From contig JBLDXI010000007.1 of assembly GCA_047495785.1 (NCBI GenBank), forward strand, positions 3,100,001 through 3,164,000: a stretch of DNA of 64,000 nt, given 5' to 3'. The notes below the pieces were generated by a model that searched no databases, was not told where the DNA came from, and worked only from the letters and a program-made list of their open reading frames with translations. This document shows, piece after piece, positions 20,827 to 30,148 of the stretch. Within the stretch, counting starts at the first letter, position 1; every line of letters begins with the position of its first letter. The DNA is from Lepidodermella squamata (Eukaryota > Gastrotricha). The position numbers were made by a program, and so were the translations under genes.

Positions 20827-22770
20827 TCATTGAATTAGAGCAGATCGCATTCTAGATATAATTTCAGTCAATAATTTTCTGTCACGCCGTACATTTTTTG
20901 CAAAGCGATCACTTTTCGAAACAAGTAAAGCTATCAATTTGCCGAACAAAAGTTCCCGTCTCGTGTAAACCTCTGATTTCGACACGCTGATTCTTCTTGA
21001 ATTTTTCACCAGAGATCGATTCAGGGTCACCAATTCGAGAAAATTTACACGCTTCGAAACATCGGGGGCAATCTCAACAATTTCGATAAGAAGAGCTAAA
21101 TCCAAAATATCGCGAGTCCAAGCAGCAACTACATCTCCTGATGGTCGATTGGCCTGGCGAATCAAGCTTCCAAAAGCCGAGTCGAAAATTGCCACAATAT
21201 CGTTAAATTCAAGACGTTGGACTACTTCAGCGGTAGAATTTCGCAGAATTACGATGATCATCATTAAAGTGCCACCACTAGCCGCGGTTTTGTAAGACAA
21301 TGCCGTTTCGATCAACTCTGAATTTTCCCCACTGTAGAAAAATCGATAGAAATACGTATTCTGGCCACATTCCGTCAAAAATAGGTTCACAATCGAAACG
21401 AGAAATGCTGCCGAATTTTTCAGCTGCACAAAATTCAATTTTTTCACGAAAATCTTGCAAAAAATCGAACTATTTGCTAAACAACTCAGCTGTTCGCGAG
21501 AAGTGTTACAGTAGTAGAATTCGAAAATTTCCGAAAATATTCCAAGGTCATTAACGGTTTCCAGAAGTTTCGAAATAACAATTGGTAGAGTGACATTTTT
21601 GAGGAATATTTTCAAAATTTTCGGTTTACGGCACAGAGCTAGAATCGCATCGAGATATCTCTTGCCTGGCTCTTCAAATTTCGCCGCAAGAATCAACAGC
21701 GCGAAACTCAACATATCAACAGCCTCGTCTGAATTGTGTTGCCAAGGAAACGGCTTTTCGGCAGCTGCGACTAGCAGCACAATCGTGATTTCGAAAAATC
21801 TGAAAGTCTTCGCCAAAGTTAGCCCGGATGAAAGCAACGATCGAAGAGTTATTCGAGTTAACAGCGCAAAATTCGAAAATTCAACCTCAGCAAGTTTCAT
21901 GCGTAGCTCGAAAATGCTGGGGAAAATCGATGAAATTGCCTCGCGATGAATCATAGAAATTCGAAATCCGTCATCACTCGCCAGAGATTCAAGCAATTTA
22001 TGGATCATCGATCTGAACCAATCGAGTTCAAAAGCTACAGCATTCAATTTCCCGAGAGAACACGACACGAATAAATTGATTAAAAGTCGAATTTGGCTCG
22101 GTGTTATTGTTTCGATGGAAATTTTATCAGCGAAATCTCGAAAAAGGACATTCGAGCCTAGGGCATCGAACGTTTTTCTAGTTGATTCAATTCTTTCATC
22201 GGACTGACATGCTAATAAAGCAACACCTACTAAATAGGTCAAATTGTCCCAATTTTCATTCGACCATTGAGAAATTCGATCAGCTTGTAGGTTGAAATCC
22301 AATTGTTTCGTATCAACGTGTACCATCGAACACTTGTCAGCTTGCACTTTCGAAAATTGCTCACGAGTTTCATTAATCATAGGATTAAATGGGTGATAGC
22401 TGTAGACAAAGGTTAACGTCCAGTTCAGCATCATCGCCGTTGAAAATCGGCCGGATTTCAAGGCGCAATTAGCCATTTTGTCGAGAAATGCTGCCGACCA
22501 GGCAAATAAATCGTCAGCTTTTGAAAATGCTTTGAAGGCTTCTTCGTATCGACTCTTCGCCATCAATTCGTCTCCGATTCTAATCAATTGTGAGATTTGT
22601 TGTTGCCGTTTTTCAGCAGCGTCGATTTCGCTCATCAAATTCGCTCGATTGCAGATTCTTTCGATGAAATTATCAATGTCCTCTGCATTGTTTAAATTAG
22701 ACAGTGTTTCATGTACTTGCGTTGAATTCGGCATGACATCTACACCAAATATAAGCTGGAAAACTCTCAT
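20827..22770 (-). CDS. Multigene family member 7, TPR-like helical protein (647 aa)
   Basis: An intronless ORF with an N-terminus MRVFQLIFGVDVMPNSTQVH. The TPR-like hairpin is SRYEEAFKAFSKADDLFAWS followed by MANCALKSGRFSTAMMLNW. The blocks SNENWDNLTYLVGVALLAC, ISIETITPSQIRLLINLFV and DWFRSMIHKLLESLASDDG are nearly shared with the members at 27235 and 30149, so these three form a recent subclade. The C-terminus is RRELLFGKLIALLVSKSDRF then VRRDRKLLTEIISRMRSALIQ (the last 21 residues end the protein). It is soluble and helical. Function unknown. Confidence 0.9.
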   Translation of the reverse strand: MRVFQLIFGVDVMPNSTQVHETLSNLNNAEDIDNFIERICNRANLMSEIDAAEKRQQQISQLIRIGDELMAKSRYEEAFKAFSKADDLFAWSAAFLDKMANCALKSGRFSTAMMLNWTLTFVYSYHPFNPMINETREQFSKVQADKCSMVHVDTKQLDFNLQADRISQWSNENWDNLTYLVGVALLACQSDERIESTRKTFDALGSNVLFRDFADKISIETITPSQIRLLINLFVSCSLGKLNAVAFELDWFRSMIHKLLESLASDDGFRISMIHREAISSIFPSIFELRMKLAEVEFSNFALLTRITLRSLLSSGLTLAKTFRFFEITIVLLVAAAEKPFPWQHNSDEAVDMLSFALLILAAKFEEPGKRYLDAILALCRKPKILKIFLKNVTLPIVISKLLETVNDLGIFSEIFEFYYCNTSREQLSCLANSSIFCKIFVKKLNFVQLKNSAAFLVSIVNLFLTECGQNTYFYRFFYSGENSELIETALSYKTAASGGTLMMIIVILRNSTAEVVQRLEFNDIVAIFDSAFGSLIRQANRPSGDVVAAWTRDILDLALLIEIVEIAPDVSKRVNFLELVTLNRSLVKNSRRISVSKSEVYTRRELLFGKLIALLVSKSDRFAKNVRRDRKLLTEIISRMRSALIQ

Positions 22771-24220
22771 TATTTTCTTGAAAAAACCTAGCCGGCTGGG
22801 TAAATCAGCGAAATAAAATTAAAACGACCAAAGACCCCAAAAAAAACGAAATAATTTTACAGAATATCTTTTAGCGGAACGAAATGTACAGGATCGGAAC
22901 CAAATATGCTGTAGTGGAACCAAAGTCAAAATTTGCCACGGGTCACTTTTTAAATATACCGTATTTGTTTCTAGAGCCCTGGCTACTAAAATTTCAGCTA
23001 AAATCTTAAAAATTCGAAAATTAATTTTTGGCAAAAAATGGTTCATTTTTGACGTTTCGAACCGACCTGACCCCTCAGCCCAGGGCTACTATTAGGGATG
23101 GGCGATTATTAGCGAATGGGCAACTTAGGAACTAATACGGTAACTATGAAATTGAGTTTTTTCAGAATTATTGTTATCAATCTTGATACCCAAGAATATC
23201 GGAAAAGTTAGAAAATTCCAAAATCTGATTCCGCTGCAGCAAATTAGGTGCCGCTCACCGTAAATTTTTTTCCGGTGAAAGGAAGACCCATAATTTCACC
23301 CAATAATTAATAAATTATACATGGCTCTCGAAAATCAAGAAATTTATTGATATATTTCTCCTTTTGCCGCAACGAAGCTGTGCGTATAGCAAATAAGATT
23401 CGACACATTAAAGCCCCGCTCCTACCTGAGAATTAAACATTCAGGCTGGCAAAGGCATGTAAAATTGATCGGAGGATTTTAAAAGAAAATTGAATTCTTT
23501 TGTCAGTTTTCTCAAATAATTAAAAGGGTTAATCTTTAAAAAATGTAATTAAAATTAAAAATTAAAAGCTATGGCGATGTGACCTCCCGATTATGAGACT
23601 GGCGCTCTTCATTCAGCCAACTGAGACAATGAGGCTGCCCTAAAACTCCTCATGCATCGCTCGATTTTTTTCATTGAGGGCAAATGGAAACAGGTACAAT
23701 CCAGAGCCAGAATGAAATCGATTGGATGAAATAAACAGCTTGCACATCAAAACAAACGAATGAACAACGAATACCGTTCAAGATTTAAAATGGATGCTGA
23801 GTTGTATATAATAAAATCAATGAAAATCACACCACTAAAATTGAGTTTCTTGAGAGCGTTTGTCTGATTTGTGCGATTTTCCACGTTACGCTTTTTGGCC
23901 ATGGATAACCGCATGCACCGCATGAACTCACGGTTTTTCAGTGAGCCACATTTTTTCATCTATTGTCGGTGTAAAAAAAAACATTCTCGATTCTCGTATC
24001 GCATTTTCTGACAGTTCATTTTAAATTAGCAAATGCAAGATCGACCAAGCACCAATCGAATCAGCATCTTGTTAATTATGAAACGATGAGCTATTTCGGA
24101 AATTTCAAGCCCAGGCTTGATTGAGGCAATTTTTAGAAACATCATCCCAGCTTGGATTTCTCTCAAGAATTTTCGGATGATTTCCAGAATGAAACCAGTG
24201 ATCAAGTATTGAGTTGAGTT
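22771..24220. other. Long intergenic region with no gene seen
   Basis: About 1.4 kb of AT-rich DNA. Short ORFs here show no recognisable similarity. Bases 23040-23130 have a denser GC character (CCCCTCAGCCCAGGGCTAC), without an interpretable structure. Confidence 0.4.
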
Positions 24221-24232
24221 GAAACCGCGAAG

Positions 24233-24283
24233 TTGCGAATTGGGCGTAGCATTCTCGCCGAATATGATCTGAAAAACTCCCAT
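24233..24283 (-). pseudogene. N-terminal stub of a multigene family member
   Basis: From an ATG at 24283 the minus strand reads MGVFQIIFGENATPNSQ, an almost exact family N-terminus (compare MRVFQLIFGENALPNSPQ of the 27235-29190 product). After this the reading diverges completely (LRGFNSTQYLITG...) and no TPR-like block follows. It is therefore the 5' end of a lost copy, left between members 7 and 9, which share the same orientation. Confidence 0.65.
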
Positions 24284-24329
24284 ATCCCATAATAAGGTAA
24301 CGAATGTGCTATTTGCACCCACGCGCGGC

Positions 24330-24351
24330 ATGAGACGTAGCTACGTCTCAT
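24330..24351. repeat. Perfect 22-bp palindrome within a longer GC-rich inverted repeat
   Basis: ATGAGACGTAG is followed immediately by its complement CTACGTCTCAT. The symmetry extends outward imperfectly through CACCCACGCGCGGC on the left and GACGCGCGGGTG on the right. Degenerate repeats of 'GCTACACCCTAT' follow at about 24378-24470. It may be the end of a decayed element. Confidence 0.6.
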
Positions 24352-25347
24352 GACGCGCGGGTGCGTCCGATTTGCTAGCTACACCTTAAGGGTGTAACAA
24401 CTATGCTCGCTACACCCTATGCCACACGTTAGTGCGGGTGCGACGATTACACTCGCCACACCCTATACATTTAAAAACAATAAGGAATTAGGAAAAAGCC
24501 GGCTGTCGGTGCGGCGAGGTGTACAGTGTACAGCAATCTCTATTTAGCAACGTGCAAAAAAACTCACCCAAACTTGCTAAACCCAATTCTCTGACGACCC
24601 AAAATTTTATAAAAGTCTTAACAAAAGGTTTTATTGAATTTTCGGCTTCACGCGGGCTCTAGAGAGAGAGAGATGCAGCGAGCCAATTTCGATATTTTAC
24701 TGCTAAAATTATTGAAGGTGACAATTTTGTTCTGCTTCTTCCAGTAAAATTGATTATTAAATAATCAAGCGTCGAAAAATTTAATAAATTAAAGCTGACC
24801 GAAACTCGGAAAGAAATCCCAGAAATTCCCAAAAATTGAGTTTCGACAGCTTTGGTTTCACATTTTTCCCGATTTCTGCGCTTCGATTTTGCATTGATAA
24901 TGATGCACCGTATTATAGCCCCATTTATATCAAAATTATCATTTCAGCAGCGAATAAATCATAATTTTTATTTCCTGTCTTGCGTAATAGCATCACGCGT
25001 AGCATCACAATCAGAAAATATTAGAATATTAGAAATCTAGTCCGTGGCTCCTGTCATTTTTCTCACGAGACCTGTTATCGAAGGTCAAAGGTGTGTCTAA
25101 CTAAACCGGGAGACTCGGCCTTCGACACGGCTGTGGCGTCTCGTCTTTGGTAACGACGCGTAACATGGCTTAATTCTCTTGCGAAAAATGACTCGGGTTA
25201 CGGACTAGGTTTCTAATAACCGAAAACCGTGTTAATAGGTCTTAGAGTTGATGTATCAATCAGGATACAGGCGGTTTCTGAATCTGAATAATTGTCACCG
25301 AATGAATTTTCGAAAAATTCATGAAAATCCATGATGTGTGTTTGAGC
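24352..25347. other. Intergenic region with short tandem-like motifs
   Basis: After the palindrome come three degenerate (G)CTACACCCTAT-like units and a GAGAGAGA run (about 24661). I found no gene. The GC-balanced stretch at 25030-25260 has no tRNA-like T-loop and no ORF. Confidence 0.4.
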
Positions 25348-26568
25348 TCAGATGAAACCGGTGTTCCTCGCAACCGTCACGGCGTAGGCATTGATTACAA
25401 TGAAGAAGACAATCACCAACGCGAGCGCGAGGAGATCAATAAATCTGCCAATCGTCATCCCAGTTTTACCGAGAAATAGCGTGCAATTCGCTGGTTTATT
25501 GAAGAATGGTTTGTAAGCCCTTGCAAAGCCACATGAGGCCAAGGAATATATGGTGCACGCCCAAGCGAAAATCGAGCATAGATCCGTGTAGTTGCTCAAG
25601 AAGACTCGTTGCGGCTTCGGCGGGATTCGGCTAATAACACTCGCTTGCATAAAAGTCATAGCCAGTAGGATAGTGACCGCAAAAACCGGCCTATCTGGTA
25701 TATCCGGCAGTAATAAGAAAGCAGCGATCTCAAGGCTGGACAGAACGAAACATGGGATCATCAGGTTGTTGATGAAGAATTGAGGCTTCCGTCGGAAATA
25801 GAGCGTGTAATGAGCTACGCTTCGATTGCCGAAGACAACTATTGTAGTGATAACCTGATCCCAGCCGAGGTATTCCCATTCCAAACCGGGACTCGTGAAT
25901 AATCCGTCGACAGCCGAATCTCCAGAGGAAGTCCATACGCAGGCCCTAATATCCTCTGACAAGATGAATGAAACTGTGCACGATTGGGTATCGAAGGGGA
26001 ATAATGTGAAATCCATAGGGCAAAGTGAGGTGAAAACGCCCACCCGCTGCCAATAGCTTCTGACTGCACCCTTTGGGGTTTTAAAATCACGCAAAAGAAT
26101 GAGCCGCTCCGCAAAGCCATCTGCCACTGAGAAGTCTGAAATTGCGTTCTTGTGAATAAAATGAGGCGTCCATGTTTGATCCTTCCCGACATAGACTGTG
26201 TGATTAGCGGGTCTAGTGTAGTTAGGGCATGGCGCCACCCAGCGTAGGGTCAAAGCGGCTGACATGGTCAAGGTTTCATCAGCATCGATTATCGAGTGAA
26301 AGCGATGTGGCTGAAAACCAATCGACACCTGCTGCGTGTTACATGGCACGGGGGATTCGTAATTTCCTTCCGGGCAGGTTGGGTTGTAGGCGCCAAATCG
26401 CAAGCTCATACATGAATCAAGCATTTCGTTGAGAATGTCGGCTGAACAGCTAGTTATCATAACGGTGAGATATAAAGCTGGCCCGAAAACCATTGTTAGC
26501 AATGAAATATTAGTCGCTATCAGAATGATAAATAAATAAATTACTTTTAGTACAAATCTTTTTTTCAT
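25348..26568 (-). CDS. Cys-loop ligand-gated ion channel subunit, intronless (406 aa)
   Basis: An ORF from the ATG at 26568. A hydrophobic N-terminus (residues about 6-40) should act as a signal sequence. The ligand-binding domain contains LTLRWVAPCPN, the WTP motif (QTWTPHF) and the Cys-loop C183/C197 with FPFDTQ between. The four membrane segments lie near residues 266-287, 298-314, 325-346 and 374-396. The M1-M2 turn is DIPDRPVF, the same PDRP.F signature as in the two fusion channels, so the three belong to one subgroup. There is no PAR anion-selectivity motif. The M3-M4 loop is only about 27 residues. Extra N-terminal cysteines (C41, C53, C65, C76) are not typical of the core fold. It lacks the fused N-terminal module. 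It is a plasma-membrane channel; ligand and selectivity are unknown. Confidence 0.85.
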   Translation of the reverse strand: MKKRFVLKVIYLFIILIATNISLLTMVFGPALYLTVMITSCSADILNEMLDSCMSLRFGAYNPTCPEGNYESPVPCNTQQVSIGFQPHRFHSIIDADETLTMSAALTLRWVAPCPNYTRPANHTVYVGKDQTWTPHFIHKNAISDFSVADGFAERLILLRDFKTPKGAVRSYWQRVGVFTSLCPMDFTLFPFDTQSCTVSFILSEDIRACVWTSSGDSAVDGLFTSPGLEWEYLGWDQVITTIVVFGNRSVAHYTLYFRRKPQFFINNLMIPCFVLSSLEIAAFLLLPDIPDRPVFAVTILLAMTFMQASVISRIPPKPQRVFLSNYTDLCSIFAWACTIYSLASCGFARAYKPFFNKPANCTLFLGKTGMTIGRFIDLLALALVIVFFIVINAYAVTVARNTGFI

Positions 26569-27234
26569 CTACATTGATAAGAATTATCGATTGAAATCGT
26601 TATGATTCCATTAACTCAGGAATTTCCGGCTTTTCATCATATTGTTTTGTCAATTATGGTTCTCGTCTCGGTGTACAGGTAAAAGCCAGGACCACTGCGG
26701 GTTGTTAGCGGAATAGTTCCGCGTCCCATAACAACAGGCATGATAAAACTGGACAATTATTCAAGGCTTGTTAGAGCCCATGCTGTGTTAAAAACACCAA
26801 GCAATTGGAGGCTGAGCATGTTCGTAACACTGTCAGCAATGGATGGGTGGGAACCGGTTTGGGACAAGTCTAAATGATCCATAGCTATGAGGGCACCGAC
26901 AATCAGTCCGGATCACCGGGCTCAGCCGTGGATTAAGATTCAATCAGCGTTGACAGGATTTTCCATGGATTGTAAGCTTTGAAAAGTCCTGCACAAAACT
27001 AAGAAAACTTCAAATATTCTGTTTTTCTTATTTGTCTGTTATTTGTCTCAAAGGCTTAGTGGCAAATTCCAAATTGTTTGTCATATCAACATTAAAAAAG
27101 CTAAAACAAAAAATACCAAACAGCCAAAGTATTTTATTAATAGAAATAATAGGTAGCAAAGATCAAACACAAAACTTGTTCAAATACTGGAAAGATCATC
27201 CCTTTTGCTGCCAAAAACCCTCATGCATCGAACT
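26569..27234. other. Intergenic region
   Basis: About 670 bp between the channel's 5' side and the 3' end of family member 9. A mixed-composition stretch (26680-26960) contains a GTTGTTAGCGGAA...TTCCGCGTCCCATAACAAC inverted repeat at about 26700-26743. There is no gene. Confidence 0.4.
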
Positions 27235-29190
27235 TCATTGAATTAGAACAGATCGCATTCTCGAGATTATTTCGCTCAACAATTTCCTATCACGCCGCAA
27301 ACATTTCGCAAGGCCATGATTTTTTGAAACAAGTGTAGCAATCAATCGGCCAAACATGAGCTCTCTGCGCACGTAGCAATCGAATCTTTCAGACGATCGA
27401 TTGTTATTTTTGTGATTTCTCGCCAAAGCTCGGTTCAAGGTCTTAAATTCAAGAGAATTAAATCGATTCGAAATTTCTGGAACAATCCTGATTATTTCGA
27501 TTAGAACAGCTAGATCTACAATGTCCCGAGTCCATGACGTCACCACATCTCCAGGCGGTCGATTCACCTGGCGAAGCAAATTGCCAAGAGCCGAGTCGAA
27601 AAACTGTTCAAAAACTTCAATGCCGAAATCTCGGGCCGATTCAGTGGTAAAATTTCGCAAAAATACGAGAATAAACCACGAATTGTTAGCCGTTCTAAGG
27701 TTTATTGTCGTCAAATTAATGAACAACGAATTATCAGCGCTGTAGAAATATCGATAGAACACCGAATCTCGCCCTCCTTCTCGCAAAAACAAGCTAAAAA
27801 TCGGAACGAGAATCAATAAACCATTCGCCACGTAAACCATACTTAATTTCTTCAAGAATATTTTAGCGAAAATCGCACTGTTGACCAGAGAATGCAACGC
27901 ATCCCGAGTAAGCTTGGAGGTGATGAATTTGTAAAACTTTAAAATTATCAAGGATTCGTCCTCCAAGCGCCGAACTTTCGCCAAAACAATAGGTAGCGTG
28001 ACACTTTTCACAAAAATGTCCCCAATTTCCGATTTCAAACACATAAAGTAAACGGCTTCCAGAAATCGTTTGCCTTGTTCTTGGAACTTCAATGTAAGAA
28101 ACAGAAGAGCTAAACTGAGCAAATCAACAGTCTCGTCAGAATTGTGTTGTAACGGAAGCGGCTTATCCGCGGCTACAACCATCAGCACTATCATTGATTC
28201 GAATTTTTCTGAAAGCTGCGTCAAAATTAGGCCGGATGAAAATAACGATCGAACAATCACTCGAGCTAAGAGCGAAAAATTAATAAAATCCACCATAACG
28301 AGTTCAAATCGCAGCTCAAAAATGCTGAGAAAAATCGACGAAATTGCCTCGTGATTAACCAGAGAAATTCGAAATCCGTCATCACTTGTTAGAGATTCGA
28401 GCAATTTACGGATCATTGACTTGAACCAATCCAGCGCAAAGGCGACACAACGTAGCTTGCCAATCGAACAAGTGATGAATAAACAGATTACAAGTCGAAT
28501 TTGGCTTGGTTTAATCGTTTCAATCGAAATATTGTCAGCGAAATCTCGAAAATGGCTATTCGAGCCCAGGGCATCAAGAGTGATTTTCGCACCAGTTATT
28601 GCTTCGGATCCTATCTTCGACTGGCAGGCAAGTAGAGCGACTGACGCTAGATACGTCAAATTGTCCCAATTTTGATTGTCCCATTTCGAAATTCGATCAG
28701 CTTGAAGTTTAAAATCGATAGTTTTCGCGTCGACGTGAGCCATTGAGCAATTGTCAACATTCATTTTCCGAAACTCTTCACGAACTTCGTCCATCAAAGG
28801 ATTTCGGGACGGAAGGTTGTAAACAAAGTTCAACGTCCAACATATAACCATTGCGGTTGAACATCGACCAGATCTCAGGGCGGAAACCGCAAATCTTAGA
28901 AGAAATCCTTCCGACCATGCGAATAAATCGTCAGCTGTTGAAAATGCTTTGAAGGCTTCTTCGTACCGGTAATGGTTCTTTACCATCAATTGGTCTCCGA
29001 TTCGGTTAAGTTGTAAGATTTGCTGCTGCCGTTGTTCAGCGTCGATTTCGCTCATCAAATTCGCTCGAATGCAGATTTTTTCGATGAAATCATCGATATC
29101 TTCGTGGCTTTTCAAATTAAGCAATGTTTCATGCACTTGCGGGGAATTCGGCAAGGCATTTTCGCCGAATATCAGTTGGAAAACCCTCAT
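27235..29190 (-). CDS. Multigene family member 9, TPR-like helical protein (651 aa)
   Basis: I chose the ATG at 29190, giving MRVFQLIFGENALPNSPQ. Most blocks are close to those of the 20827-22770 product: RYEEAFKAFSTADDLFAWS, NQNWDNLTYLASVALLAC, ISIETIKPSQIRLVICLF and DWFKSMIRKLLESLTSDDG. The C-terminal end is RRELMFGRLIATLVSKNHG then LRRDRKLLSEIISRMRSVL. A one-codon insertion lies in the TPR-like region (KNHYRYEEAF). It is intronless, soluble and helical. Members 7 and 9 are in the same orientation with the N-terminal stub at 24.3 kb between them, as in a tandem array formed by unequal exchange. Function unknown. Confidence 0.9.
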   Translation of the reverse strand: MRVFQLIFGENALPNSPQVHETLLNLKSHEDIDDFIEKICIRANLMSEIDAEQRQQQILQLNRIGDQLMVKNHYRYEEAFKAFSTADDLFAWSEGFLLRFAVSALRSGRCSTAMVICWTLNFVYNLPSRNPLMDEVREEFRKMNVDNCSMAHVDAKTIDFKLQADRISKWDNQNWDNLTYLASVALLACQSKIGSEAITGAKITLDALGSNSHFRDFADNISIETIKPSQIRLVICLFITCSIGKLRCVAFALDWFKSMIRKLLESLTSDDGFRISLVNHEAISSIFLSIFELRFELVMVDFINFSLLARVIVRSLFSSGLILTQLSEKFESMIVLMVVAADKPLPLQHNSDETVDLLSLALLFLTLKFQEQGKRFLEAVYFMCLKSEIGDIFVKSVTLPIVLAKVRRLEDESLIILKFYKFITSKLTRDALHSLVNSAIFAKIFLKKLSMVYVANGLLILVPIFSLFLREGGRDSVFYRYFYSADNSLFINLTTINLRTANNSWFILVFLRNFTTESARDFGIEVFEQFFDSALGNLLRQVNRPPGDVVTSWTRDIVDLAVLIEIIRIVPEISNRFNSLEFKTLNRALARNHKNNNRSSERFDCYVRRELMFGRLIATLVSKNHGLAKCLRRDRKLLSEIISRMRSVLIQ

Positions 29191-30148
29191 TATATTCAAA
29201 ACAACCTAAACATGCTACAAAAATTAGCCTTAAAAATAAAAAATATTTTACTAAATTTTATATAACGCAAAATTTCGGGAAAACATAAATCCTGAAAATT
29301 GGGCAATTGCTGCTCAGTCTTGATCGCCATCAAATAAATGAAACCATAGTGAAAAAGAGGTTTTGTATCGTAACAACGGTTGGGTTGCCCACCTCAAATG
29401 GTATACCACGTGAAAGGGCAGCTCGCGTTCTATACGCATGCAAAATTTGGTAAAAAACGGAGATATCAGTTTTGAAAAATTCAACTTTGAATAATAATGA
29501 AGATTCTGAAATTTTAGCTTGAGTGCTTATTTGATTGGTCATTTTTTTCTCTATATGCCATCAATCAATAAATTTTTCCATGAAATATTGTTCAGAGTTG
29601 ATTATATTCATGGCCATATTTTTTGTCCCAGGCCCTTACTTCTTCCCTAGGGAGAGGTTCTACTTGTTACAACTATGTGTAACCAATGAAGCTTCTTATT
29701 AGAGAATCTCAAAAATCAACAGTCGGCAAAATTTGAAAAATTATAGCTGCCTAGAAGAAAAAGGTCTCGGCAGTACATATTGGGCTTTCAAGAAAACACG
29801 TGGCTTCGTACACAAATTCATTCGTTTTCATTCATTCGGATTATAATTAATTTTCTATCAAGACATGAAAGGATACCTGGGTTACAGATTTTTTTGCGAT
29901 TTCCGGACTTTTCGGATTTGAAATATGAGTCCTTTTTATAGCATTACCAAATTTTGGAATTCTCTAGCGGCGTGAAATAAATTCTCGGGAATTTCTTGCG
30001 CGTCAAAATTTCAGGACATATTTCGCAAAATGCTAATTTGATTCTGCTAAAGATATTCTGACTTGAAATGACGCATTCCATTCACTATCTAAGTAAACAT
30101 TTTATTAAAAATGACATTCATAGTATTCCCTGTCTCAATCGGCTGACT
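29191..30148. other. Intergenic region
   Basis: About 960 bp between tandem family members. It is AT-rich, and no ORF, repeat or RNA gene is supported. Confidence 0.4.

Noticed and set aside
25030-25260. GC-balanced block considered as a structural RNA
   Set aside because: No T-loop-like or other RNA signature could be identified by eye. A covariance-model search would be needed.
26700-26743. Inverted repeat GTTGTTAGCGGAA ... TTCCGCGTCCCATAACAAC considered as a tRNA-like structure
   Set aside because: The arms and spacing do not fit a cloverleaf; at best a small foldback.
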